From: Paenibacillus pectinilyticus
GTDB lineage: Bacteria; Bacillota; Bacilli; Paenibacillales; NBRC-103111
Length of the DNA: 64,000 nt
Direction: 5' to 3'
Assembly (NCBI RefSeq): GCF_001700435.1
Contig: NZ_LYPC01000016.1
Coordinates: 62,001-126,000, forward strand
Shown here: piece after piece, positions 8,042 to 15,871 of the stretch
How the letters are laid out: every line of letters begins with the position of its first letter
Position numbering within the stretch: position 1 is the stretch's first letter
Made by a program: the position numbers and the translations under genes
The notes under the pieces: generated by a model
Told to the model about the DNA's origin: nothing
Seen by the model: the letters and a program-made list of their open reading frames with translations, nothing else
The model's database searches: none

Positions 8042-9280
8042 TTAACTGACCGCACGTTTACCGGCGATAAGTTTTTGAAACCACGTTTCTTCCCGGATGT
8101 TCATCTTTCTAGGCAGCTTATAAAAATCGGCAAACTTACGTGCCACAGCTTTCACCTCATGATGCATCGAGTGGCCAGGGCTTAGTAACTCCATCAACTT
8201 CCCTTGGTTACAGCGAGCGAGCGCATCCGCATGTCTTGCAACATGTCCAATGAGATGCAGCTGTGTTTCTTTGCGAATATCTTTGATCGTAAATTCACTC
8301 TGCTTCGCATGTCGATCCGTTTGAACAGCCATCAACTCGAAAGCATCGGGCTGCAAGCCAAAAACAGACCCAACCTGCCTAATCCACCTCGAGAAATCCT
8401 CTTGGAAATGGGCAATATCTCCTGTCGTGACGACGATTTTACTATCTGCTTCGAGCAACCCGCTTACTGTTGCCGCATTGTCCCAATACGCACTCACCTC
8501 AATAATGCAGATGTCAAAAGCGCCTCGCGCCACTCGCAGCAAGTGAATGATCTCCGCTGGTGTAAAGAACTCAGCCTGCTCACGCAGCATATTCCCGTAT
8601 AAAATGTGCAGCCCATGCGCCTCCTTCGGCTTATCACACACATGCAGCAACCGCTCCGGTGTTAGGCTTTGCGCCTTCAGCTCCGCTCTCAGGCCATCCA
8701 GCGTAAAAAAGTGATCCTCCCGCCCCAAATAGCGATGCAGCTTGGAACTTTTGAGATTTAGACAGAGATAGCCGACCTTCTTCGATGTCTCCATCGCTAA
8801 CATGCACGCTACGCCATATGACGCTAACGTCGTGCCAATATTCGGTGTAGACCCAACGAAAGTAATTAATTTACCCGACAGCATCTGCTGTGAATGGCTG
8901 CCATTCATCCCATCGACCCATGCTCGAATATCGTCTGCAATCACAGCCGTACTGCGACCCGGCAAAATATAATCCAGCTGCATCAACTTGCACATTTTCA
9001 CATATTTCTCATTGATCGAGGCCTCATGATAATTGGAAAGCAGCACAATGATTTTCATAACAGGATCTTGCCCCTGCAAGCCCTCAAGAAGCTCCTCAAG
9101 CTCCCCATACGATAGATCTCGATCCGAAATAATGACGTGTGAGTAACTATCACTTACCGTTCCTTTAGGTAGTAAATCATTCGCATCTGAAAATATTCGC
9201 CATCCAAATGTCTGGGCATAAACGACATTCGTAAGCTCATCAATCAATCGCTGATCCGTCGAGACTAAGCCGATCTGCAC
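8042..9280 (-). CDS. CpaE/TadZ-like protein with degenerate P-loop (412 aa)
   Basis: The N-terminal 120 residues resemble a receiver-like domain (VIISDRDLSYGELEELL, KIIVLLSNY). A MinD/ParA-like fold follows. The P-loop position reads GSTPNIGTT (143-151), which has the spacing of a deviant Walker A but neither of its lysines, and the next switch strand reads LCLNLKSS rather than a Walker A' Asp. TadZ/CpaE proteins place the pilus machine at a cell site. This copy probably binds nucleotide poorly or not at all. A GTG start follows GAGAGGTGAGG. It lies directly after cpaB and before cpaF. Confidence 0.75.
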   Translation of the reverse strand: MQIGLVSTDQRLIDELTNVVYAQTFGWRIFSDANDLLPKGTVSDSYSHVIISDRDLSYGELEELLEGLQGQDPVMKIIVLLSNYHEASINEKYVKMCKLMQLDYILPGRSTAVIADDIRAWVDGMNGSHSQQMLSGKLITFVGSTPNIGTTLASYGVACMLAMETSKKVGYLCLNLKSSKLHRYLGREDHFFTLDGLRAELKAQSLTPERLLHVCDKPKEAHGLHILYGNMLREQAEFFTPAEIIHLLRVARGAFDICIIEVSAYWDNAATVSGLLEADSKIVVTTGDIAHFQEDFSRWIRQVGSVFGLQPDAFELMAVQTDRHAKQSEFTIKDIRKETQLHLIGHVARHADALARCNQGKLMELLSPGHSMHHEVKAVARKFADFYKLPRKMNIREETWFQKLIAGKRAVS

Positions 9281-9359
9281 CTTGCCTCACCTCTCTCTTT
9301 GAGCCTTCATGGCTCATTCCTATTCTTAATCTTAGTTTCAATCCCTCTTCCCCCACTCC

Positions 9360-10067
9360 CTACTTATCTGTAAGGATCGACGTCGAGCTGAAGGCGATGA
9401 CCAGTTTCGCTTTTTTCGAGGAGCACAGCTGATCGATTTGAAGCCATTCCTTCTCCGTTAAATTCAAATTAATCTGGTCAATCGCGCCATTGGCTTCCAT
9501 CCGAGAGGTGTACATCTTTTGTTGATCGCCGTCGACCTTAGATAGGAGATTAGAGTTCTTAGGATTGTCTACCTCCACATTGGCTGAGGACTTTACAGAA
9601 GCAACTGTAATTTCTTTTTCATCAAAAATCCTTCGTGAGCTTCCATCAGTCCCTGACACATAGATACGAACACGATCGCCCGCACGGATGCCATTAGAAA
9701 CAGAGAGTAAATATTCCTTAGGAATTTGAAAAGTCGCCTGTTGCTCATTCGGCAGTAAGTGATACCGATTCATTTTCCATTGTAAAATCGGTTCTTGTGT
9801 ACCTAGAGGAATCAGAGATTCCTGACCCACAACATCACTCGTCTGCGTCATCATCCCCTCCGTATAGCCCCCTTTCTGTATTGCCCGGAGCTCGACCATA
9901 TCATCACGAATCAACTGCCCCGCACGAATAAAATCCTTCGGAACCACGACCTGAACCGTCTGCTGCATCTCGACTTGGTTCACTTGCAGTACATACACAC
10001 CATACACCAGCAGTCCTGCTAGCACCGCAGCAACTACACTAATCAGCAGGCTTCTCCTGCGATTCAA
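9360..10067 (-). CDS. cpaB: CpaB-like SAF-domain pilus assembly protein (235 aa)
   Basis: One N-terminal membrane helix (LLISVVAAVLAGLLVYGVYVL) is followed by a SAF-like domain (VVVPKDFIRAGQLIRDDMVE) and a CpaB/RcpC-type beta domain (IRAGDRVRIYVSG, LTEKEWLQI). A TTG start at 10067 is chosen because AGGAGG lies 7 nt upstream; a longer reading frame runs through a leader hairpin and is unlikely. CpaB stabilises the secretin in Gram-negatives. Here, without an outer membrane, it probably spans the wall or acts on the platform. First gene of the operon. Confidence 0.78.
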   Translation of the reverse strand: MNRRRSLLISVVAAVLAGLLVYGVYVLQVNQVEMQQTVQVVVPKDFIRAGQLIRDDMVELRAIQKGGYTEGMMTQTSDVVGQESLIPLGTQEPILQWKMNRYHLLPNEQQATFQIPKEYLLSVSNGIRAGDRVRIYVSGTDGSSRRIFDEKEITVASVKSSANVEVDNPKNSNLLSKVDGDQQKMYTSRMEANGAIDQINLNLTEKEWLQIDQLCSSKKAKLVIAFSSTSILTDK

Positions 10068-10087
10068 TCGATCACCTCCTCTCAATC

Positions 10088-10141
10088 CCAAAACAAAAAG
10101 AACGCAAACCTCGGAAAACCATCTCCGAAATTTGCGTTCTT
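10088..10141 (-). promoter_or_regulatory. leader hairpin before cpaB, terminator-like (attenuator candidate)
   Basis: On the minus strand an 11-bp perfect stem (AAGAACGCAAA 10141-10131 with its complement at 10108-10098) encloses an inner TCGGA/TCCGA stem. The outer stem is followed by TTTTGTTTT and then the cpaB Shine-Dalgarno. The U-rich 3' flank makes it look like an intrinsic terminator inside the 5' leader. This suggests conditional read-through into the pilus genes. No c-di-GMP riboswitch core was found. Confidence 0.55.
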
Positions 10142-10471
10142 CGCAAATCAAACTATACTAAGTTCGAAACAATATAATTAAAATATCATATTAACTTCCA
10201 AATTTCAACATCTATTTACAGAATTCTGTCATCTTTCATTTACGGTGTACAAGCTACCCCTCTACTCACACTATCCCTTTGACTCAGAAATACTAGCATC
10301 TCTATCAATTGACAACTCTCCCTGTACCTAACTGAATGAAACTTGAGCCATGAGTATATTCCTTGGATTACTTCAACATAAGATAGCTATTCGGACTATC
10401 CCTTCCACTCAGGAGATTAATAGTATTCACTTTTACAACAGTCGGCTCCATTTCCCAACTTATACAACTCC
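10142..10471. other. AT-rich intergenic region upstream of the pilus operon
   Basis: No convincing ORF. On the minus strand TTGAAA followed about 17 nt later by TATTTT (around 10180-10210) is a weak promoter candidate for cpaB. Two short stretches, ACTATCCCTT near 10267 and again near 10395 followed by CACTCAG in the second, resemble the complement of part of the 1707-1992 repeat unit. Confidence 0.4.
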
Positions 10472-10660
10472 GTTAATCTTGTAGATAACACAGAAATTCG
10501 ATTCGAACGATCCCGCTTACTCCGCCATTGCCCAGTTAATCTTGTAGTTACGTCAGAATTTCGGGTCAAATGACATCTCACTTCTACCCTCGCCAAGGTA
10601 AGCTTGCAGATACAACAGGATGTAAGTTTGATCGACGTTGGTTGGCTTTCAGAATTTTTT
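10472..10660. repeat. three degenerate 63-bp tandem repeats
   Basis: Units begin GTTAATCTTGTAG at 10472, GTTAATCTTGTAG at 10535 and GTAAGCTTGCAG at 10598, exactly 63 bp apart, followed by imperfect copies of AT.ACACAGAAATTCG. The third copy contains CAAGGTAAGCTTGC, which also occurs exactly in the repeat region near 62825. Confidence 0.6.
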
Positions 10661-10724
10661 TCCGTTAAAGGTATAGCGTTACTTGATACGTACTAATTAA
10701 CCCGCAGCTAAGTCGTATGAAATT

Positions 10725-10760
10725 GAAAAAAAAGGGTATACAGCTTAAGGCTGCATACCC
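10725..10760 (-). terminator. terminator overlapping the pfkB-type gene's last codons
   Basis: Minus-strand stem GGGTATGCAGC/GCTGTATACCC (10760-10734) followed by eight T. The 5' arm encodes the final GMQP and the loop contains the TAA stop, so the hairpin overlaps the coding end. Confidence 0.9.
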
Positions 10761-11719
10761 TCATTAATTTCATTCATTGTTGGCAGCGCAGGAATGGCCC
10801 CCCTGCGTGTGGTGGTGATGGCGCCGACGCGGTTGGCGAAGGCGAAAACACGCTCTGCCGCGCCTGGCTCAGCCAGCGCGTCCACGATCGTGGCTGGCGT
10901 AGCGTCCAGCGACGCCAGCTGAAAGAGCATGCCGCCGACGAAGCTATCGCCGGCGCCCGTCGTATCCACGGCTGCCACAGGCACGCCGGGGATCACGACA
11001 TCCTGCCGCGCGGTTACGACGCGGCAGCCCTGCGCCCCCAAGGTGATAACGATCACCTTGGGCCCGCTTTGCAGCAGCTGCTGCGCACCTGTGGTCGCGT
11101 CAACACCGAGGAGGAATTCGATTTCCTCCTCGCTGACCTTGACCACATCCGCCAGCCCTAGCTGCGCAAGGATTTCCGTCCGAGCCGCATCGGCGCTCGG
11201 CCACAGGGCTAACCGGACATTGGGGTCGTACGACACCAATGCACCGTATTCTCTTGCTCGCCGCGCAGCGTCAAGCGTGGCGGTACGGCAGGGCTCGGCG
11301 ATCAGGGACACCGAGCCGAAATGATAGACCGCGGCATCTTCGAGCCACTGCGACTCGACTTCGTCTGCGCGCAGCAGCATGTCCGCCGCCGGGTCGCGGA
11401 AGAACAAGAAATCGCGCTCACCGTCCGCGCGCAGCGAAACAAATGCCAGACCGGTCTTCGCCTCATCGGTCTGGTGCACAGCCGTTTGCACGCCAACGTC
11501 CTGAAGCGTGCGCACCAAGTAATCGCCGAAGGGGTCTCGGCCGATTTTGCCTATAAACCTTGCGTCGCCGCCCAGTTTGGCGACCGCCGCTGCTACATTA
11601 GCCGGCGCTCCGCCCGCCGCCCGGCCGAATTTGGCCACGTCAGCCAGCGCTTCGCCATTGACCTCCGGCACGAAATCAATCAACAACTCACCTAAGCATA
11701 CGATGGTGCTTTTCCCCAT
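10745..11719 (-). CDS. PfkB-family sugar kinase, fructokinase-like (324 aa)
   Basis: Ribokinase/PfkB fold with both signatures: GGAPANVAAAVAKLGG near the N-terminus and DTTGAGDSFVGGML near the C-terminus, where the Asp of GAGD is the catalytic base (D258). The N-terminal VCLGELLIDF is typical of fructokinase or 2-keto-3-deoxygluconate kinase. It phosphorylates a free sugar or sugar acid with ATP in the cytoplasm. The ATG at 11719 is preferred over one at 11728 because AGGGG lies 9 nt before it and only one base from the other. The gene is very GC-rich compared with its flanks. It follows the tetR gene by about 15 nt. Confidence 0.85.
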   Translation of the reverse strand: MGKSTIVCLGELLIDFVPEVNGEALADVAKFGRAAGGAPANVAAAVAKLGGDARFIGKIGRDPFGDYLVRTLQDVGVQTAVHQTDEAKTGLAFVSLRADGERDFLFFRDPAADMLLRADEVESQWLEDAAVYHFGSVSLIAEPCRTATLDAARRAREYGALVSYDPNVRLALWPSADAARTEILAQLGLADVVKVSEEEIEFLLGVDATTGAQQLLQSGPKVIVITLGAQGCRVVTARQDVVIPGVPVAAVDTTGAGDSFVGGMLFQLASLDATPATIVDALAEPGAAERVFAFANRVGAITTTRRGAIPALPTMNEINEGMQP

Positions 11720-11734
11720 AACGACCATTCCCCT

Positions 11735-12322
11735 CTATGTGTGATAGCCTAGCGCAAGCATAATAAACGATGTCGTTTGTCCAATTAAGGTTTCCATATT
11801 GGGTCGTTCATCTGTAAACAATGGTTCAAAAAACTCCCTCTGCTTATAAAAGAACATCGCCCCTAGTACGAACATCAACGTGCTATCTAGCGACTCAAAA
11901 TGGAAGAAACCCTCTTGTCTACCCTTGTCCAATAAATCTCTGACTTTTTTCCACAGTGGAAAAACCAGCTCTCTCATTTCCTCCACACGTGGAGTAATCA
12001 TGATAATTTCCATTTGAATGAGGCTGATCATCTCAGGATCCGCGTTTCGCATCTGTATAACTTCTTGAATAACGCGCCGCATTCCTTCTAAAGGATCTTC
12101 GACAGCATTGAAATCCACTAGTTTGCCATGTGGAAAAAACTGCCGAAAGATCTCATGGAAAACGCTCTCTTTTCCACCAAAATAATAGGAAACCAGAGCC
12201 ACATTGGCCCCGGCCTCCTCACATATTTGACGAACGCTAGTTGCATCGTAACCATGCTTCGCGAACAGCTTCTTCGCGGCTAGCACGATTTTCATTTTCA
12301 TATCTGAATCATGTTGAACCAT
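11735..12322 (-). CDS. TetR-family transcriptional regulator (195 aa)
   Basis: The N-terminal helix-turn-helix (KLFAKHGYDATSVRQICEEAG followed by VSYYFGGKESVF) is a typical TetR DNA-binding domain. The rest is a helical ligand domain of the usual length. AGGAGG lies 9 nt before the ATG. It is co-directional with, and 18 nt downstream of, the ABC-2-type membrane protein gene, whose promoter carries an 11-bp inverted repeat. It probably represses that promoter, and thus itself. Confidence 0.88.
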   Translation of the reverse strand: MVQHDSDMKMKIVLAAKKLFAKHGYDATSVRQICEEAGANVALVSYYFGGKESVFHEIFRQFFPHGKLVDFNAVEDPLEGMRRVIQEVIQMRNADPEMISLIQMEIIMITPRVEEMRELVFPLWKKVRDLLDKGRQEGFFHFESLDSTLMFVLGAMFFYKQREFFEPLFTDERPNMETLIGQTTSFIMLALGYHT

Positions 12323-12340
12323 GCACTGCGTCCTCCTAAA

Positions 12341-13498
12341 TTAAGCGTTAAGCGAAGTCTGGCTGACGGCTGGTTTTACCTTTTTAACAACTACAACCAG
12401 CATATCAATGACGAGCGCAACTCCAGCAATCAGTAGTAAATAGCCAACTTCGCTGCCTACATCGGGCCCGCCGAATAAAATGTTCATCAACCCATTCACC
12501 GCGTAAGTCGCAGGAAAGAAATTGCTGATAGCATGATAGAAATTCGACAATAGCTCTCTTGGCACAATCGCTCCAGAAGAGACCAGCTGCAACGATAACA
12601 TCGCAATGTTAAATAGCATACCTGCGTTCCCAAACAATGTCAAAAACATTTGTGCAACCAACGCGAAGGTTAATAAAAATAACGATTCGAAGCCCCAAAG
12701 TGCGGCAAAGCCTTTATCCACATGACCTCCTAGCGAGACGACCATGATCGCACTAATCAGTCCAACAACAACTGCAGCGATTACCGTGATGATGATCCGT
12801 GCGGCCATTTTTTGCGTTTTGGAAAGGGAAGCCCCAATGAGATTTGTAGAAACGCTGAAGTTCATACCCATGATCATCGTACCTACGATTGAAGCTAGCA
12901 CTAGCATCATAGGCAGCATTTGGTTCGGCATATCCTTCACTTTGTTGGTGCTTTGAATGTCCGAGCTTACTTTGCTCGCTAGCCCTTGTGCAATCTGTGC
13001 CGCTTGATCAGCGGGAAGCTGCGGGTTCATTTGTGTGAGAACAGCGGATGCGCCTGCCGCGACAGCCTCTTTATTTACCGTAGCCGTAATGTTCCCCGCC
13101 ACAGCCTGCATGATCGACTTGGTCATGGACGGGTTTGACTCATTCACTGTGTAGGCAATGGGTGCCGTTTGTCCGGGTGTTTGCAGCTTTTTCGAAAAAT
13201 CCGGTGAAATATGCATAACCATCTGCACGTCACGCGCATTAAGCTTATTCTGTGCTTCCTCATTTGAAGCGATTACCTCCGTTTGGAACGGAAGATTGCT
13301 CTGCAGGTTTTGCACGATTTTACTGCCCATAGCTTGATCTTCATTAACGATGGCAATCTTCAAATTCTTCGTATTATCGGATACTCCTGCATACCCCGTC
13401 ATCCAGATGATACTAAATAGCAATTGAAACGTAATCGCTGTGATGATCCCTACTTTGGTTGTTCCTGGTTTTAAAAATGCAGCTATTGCCTGTCTCAT
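12341..13498 (-). CDS. ABC-2 / YhgE-Pip-like membrane protein (385 aa)
   Basis: One N-terminal membrane helix (about 18-38), a large extracytoplasmic domain (about 40-190; VQMVMHISPDFSKKLQTPG) and five or so C-terminal helices from residue 195. This is the layout of YhgE/Pip and ABC-2 permease-type exporters. GAGGAG lies 7 nt before the ATG. Pairing with a TetR regulator suggests drug or lipid-stress export; the substrate is unknown. No ATPase gene lies nearby. Confidence 0.75.
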   Translation of the reverse strand: MRQAIAAFLKPGTTKVGIITAITFQLLFSIIWMTGYAGVSDNTKNLKIAIVNEDQAMGSKIVQNLQSNLPFQTEVIASNEEAQNKLNARDVQMVMHISPDFSKKLQTPGQTAPIAYTVNESNPSMTKSIMQAVAGNITATVNKEAVAAGASAVLTQMNPQLPADQAAQIAQGLASKVSSDIQSTNKVKDMPNQMLPMMLVLASIVGTMIMGMNFSVSTNLIGASLSKTQKMAARIIITVIAAVVVGLISAIMVVSLGGHVDKGFAALWGFESLFLLTFALVAQMFLTLFGNAGMLFNIAMLSLQLVSSGAIVPRELLSNFYHAISNFFPATYAVNGLMNILFGGPDVGSEVGYLLLIAGVALVIDMLVVVVKKVKPAVSQTSLNA

Positions 13499-13515
13499 GT
13501 AACCACTCCTCTTTA

Positions 13516-13572
13516 TTAAACAATCATTTAAAACGATTGTTTAATAATATGGTGAATAAGGCTAAATGTCAA
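13516..13572 (-). promoter_or_regulatory. promoter with TetR-type operator
   Basis: TTGACA (about 13572-13567) and TATTAT (about 13550-13545) on the minus strand are spaced by roughly 17 nt. An 11-bp inverted repeat, ATTAAACAATC with a 9-bp gap (13516-13546), begins in the -10 and extends downstream. This placement is ideal for repression by the TetR protein encoded in the same transcript. Confidence 0.75.
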
Positions 13573-13687
13573 TAATGACTTGAGACTAAAATACGATCAA
13601 CTGCAACATATTGGAACTGACCTCCGTCTGATGGATTGTCAACATGATTGACGCTACATTTTGAACATCGGAAGGAGCCTTATCATT

Positions 13688-14776
13688 ATGAAGAAGAAAC
13701 TAACTGTTATACTAACTTTGGCTGGGTTACTCGGCACAACAGCCGCTGTCGGAGCTGAGAGTCTGGTAGAAAAGGTCACAGGTTACTTGCAAAAAGATGT
13801 AAAGATTCTTGTTAACGGACAAGATAGTGCGCTAACGCCTGTTTATATTGATGGCAAAGCGTACCTCCCTGTGCGCGACGCTGCGACTCAACTTGGATAT
13901 ACGGTGAGTTATGACGAAGCGAATAAAGAGATTGAGCTAAACGGAGCGGAAGCGGCTGACCTGATGCGTTCATCGGGTGTGATCGTCAGCGTACAAGCTA
14001 AGGAAGACGGTAATACTCGCATTGAGCTGCTCGGCAGCACATGGGTTATTTTAACTGTAGATAAATCGACTACGATTAAGAGCTTAGACGGCAAAACGCT
14101 AACTGCAGCCGATCTTAAAGCCGGTACTCAAATCGATGCTGCTTTCGGTCCAGCAATGGCGATGAGCTATCCGGGTCAAGCCCATGCTGTAAGCATTAAC
14201 GTCCAAGCAGACCGATTGGTCAAAGAAGATACGATTAAAGAAGTGAAACATACGGATGACGGCTGGCAAGTCCAATTGGGCGATAATCTGGTACTTAACG
14301 GTGGTAAAGAAACGCGTGTCCTGACGTCTCAAGGAGAATCCGTGAATTGGGAAGATCTGAAAACTGGCATGAAAGTAAAAGCCTACTATGGTCCAATTGA
14401 AACGAGAAGCCTGCCTCCACAAAGCCCAGTATTCCTTCTCGTTGTTCCGGCTCAATCGTCTGTAACAACCTCACCGAAAATGCCGCCAGAGACAGCGCAG
14501 GAATACCGTAACTTGGCATGGGCGCAAGTGAAAGAACAAGCGTCCCATATTACAACTAAACAAGACGAAGCAGTCGTTCAAATCGTTTCCTCGAAAGAAG
14601 TTAGCGTAATAGCTTCCACTGACGAGCAGAAGAAATTGCTCGCAGACGTTCAAGCTGCAAACGGCAATTTCCTGACGGTTACTTACAACACAGATCAAGA
14701 TCAGCTTCTTGGGCCGTTAACAGCTGTGTTCGATTTCAATACAAAAGCTTTTGTTGGCTTCAACATTAGAAAATAA
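13688..14776 (+). CDS. secreted protein with copper-amine-oxidase N-terminal-like domain (362 aa)
   Basis: The signal peptide MKKKLTVILTLAGLLGTTAAVGAE is followed by a CuAO-N domain (about 35-85: VKILVNGQDSALTPVYIDG, AYLPVRDAATQLGY). This is a common surface stalk module in Paenibacillus with no oxidase activity of its own. The remaining 270 residues form an unrecognised beta-rich region. The ATG at 13688 has AAGGAG at 10 nt; a TTG at 13661 lies upstream of that ribosome-binding site. It stands alone, with a terminator directly after it. Confidence 0.8.
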   Translation: MKKKLTVILTLAGLLGTTAAVGAESLVEKVTGYLQKDVKILVNGQDSALTPVYIDGKAYLPVRDAATQLGYTVSYDEANKEIELNGAEAADLMRSSGVIVSVQAKEDGNTRIELLGSTWVILTVDKSTTIKSLDGKTLTAADLKAGTQIDAAFGPAMAMSYPGQAHAVSINVQADRLVKEDTIKEVKHTDDGWQVQLGDNLVLNGGKETRVLTSQGESVNWEDLKTGMKVKAYYGPIETRSLPPQSPVFLLVVPAQSSVTTSPKMPPETAQEYRNLAWAQVKEQASHITTKQDEAVVQIVSSKEVSVIASTDEQKKLLADVQAANGNFLTVTYNTDQDQLLGPLTAVFDFNTKAFVGFNIRK

Positions 14777-14789
14777 ACGAATGCTAACT

Positions 14790-14833
14790 AGCCATGAAAT
14801 TCAACCTCCGTTGAATCTCATGGCTTTTATTTT
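14790..14833 (+). terminator. intrinsic terminator after the CuAO-N protein
   Basis: AGCCATGA...TCATGGCT with an inner TTCAAC/GTTGAA stem, followed by TTTTATTTT. Confidence 0.85.
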
Positions 14834-14869
14834 CACATATACATTTTTTATTAGTTACTAAATTAATGT

Positions 14870-14920
14870 AATTAAAAATTAAAATAGGGACCGTCAGACT
14901 GCGCGGCAGCTGGCGATCCC
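14870..14920 (-). terminator. intrinsic terminator of the GH127/ABC importer operon
   Basis: Minus-strand stem GGGATCGCCAG/CTGACGGTCCC (with G-U pairs) followed by TATTTTAATTTTTAATT, about 80 nt after the permease stop. Confidence 0.7.
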
Positions 14921-15001
14921 ACTATTGAAGTACCATCGCTTTGTTACTTATCCAACACCAGAGGTTTTCATAGGCCAAATCACTCGAAAAAGGCAGTTCA
15001 G

Positions 15002-15871
15002 TTAACTTTTCAACCCGGTCAACGTGATTCCCTCTACAAAATACTTTTGACCAATCAGGTAGAAAATGACGCCTGGAGCAAAGGACAGGCACGTGGCCGC
15101 CATCGTCAATGACCAATCTTGCTTTAATTGACCTTTAAAATTGGTTAGCCCCAACGCTATGGTGAATTTATCGCTCGAATTAATGTAAATCATCTGTTGG
15201 AGCAAATCATTCCATAAGCCGATAAAAATAAACAATGCGACAACGATCATAGCGGGCTTGATCGCCGGCATAATAATGTTGAACAAAATGCGGAAGTACC
15301 CGGCGCCGTCAATCGTTGCCGCTTGGTCGAGTTCTCTCGGTATGGAGAGAATGAACTGCCTGATCAAAAAGATATTAAAAGCGCCGCCGCCGCAAAAATA
15401 CGGCAGAATCAATGGCAGATAGCTGTCATGGAGCCCCAACCCTCGTGTCCATCCAATATACAGGGGAATGAGCGTAACCATGGCAGGCAAGAGCATAGAA
15501 CCGACGCAAAGGATCCAGATCAATTGTTTGCCCTTAAACCGCAGCCTTGCAAAGGCATAACCGCACAAGGTAGCCGTGAATGTTCCCGCCAAACACGAAG
15601 GAACGATAATTACCATTGTGTTCCATAAATATCTCCAAAATTTAAATATCTTTAACGTTTTTTCATAATTAGAAAACAACCAATTTTTCGGTAAGAGAGA
15701 TGGCGGGTATTTGTAGATTTCGGGATTCGTCATTAGAGACGTACGAAATATCCACCAGATCGGGAAGAGCACGATGAGGGCTAGTACAATGACCACTATA
15801 AGCGTAAGCACGTTCATCATTCGTTCACTGCGTTTCTTGCTCTTCAATCTGGCATATACGACTTCGCTCAT
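15002..15871 (-). CDS. sugar ABC transporter permease, MalG/YtcP type (289 aa)
   Basis: Six predicted membrane helices and the EAA-loop region ELDQAATIDGAGYFRILFNIIMPAIKPA, which contacts the shared ATPase. AAGGAG lies 10 nt before the ATG, and the start overlaps the preceding permease's stop as ATGA. It forms an importer with the upstream permease and binding lipoprotein. No ATPase gene is present, so a shared MsmK-type ATPase elsewhere is likely. Co-transcription with GH127 suggests an arabinose-containing oligosaccharide as substrate. Confidence 0.9.
   Translation of the reverse strand: MSEVVYARLKSKKRSERMMNVLTLIVVIVLALIVLFPIWWIFRTSLMTNPEIYKYPPSLLPKNWLFSNYEKTLKIFKFWRYLWNTMVIIVPSCLAGTFTATLCGYAFARLRFKGKQLIWILCVGSMLLPAMVTLIPLYIGWTRGLGLHDSYLPLILPYFCGGGAFNIFLIRQFILSIPRELDQAATIDGAGYFRILFNIIMPAIKPAMIVVALFIFIGLWNDLLQQMIYINSSDKFTIALGLTNFKGQLKQDWSLTMAATCLSFAPGVIFYLIGQKYFVEGITLTGLKS

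Noticed and set aside
9360-10151. Longer cpaB reading frame starting at 10151
   Set aside because: The extra 28 codons run through the leader hairpin and lack a ribosome-binding site; the TTG at 10067 has AGGAGG at 7 nt.
10068-10260. c-di-GMP riboswitch before the pilus operon
   Set aside because: None of the conserved core elements of either known class could be found; only a terminator-like hairpin is present.
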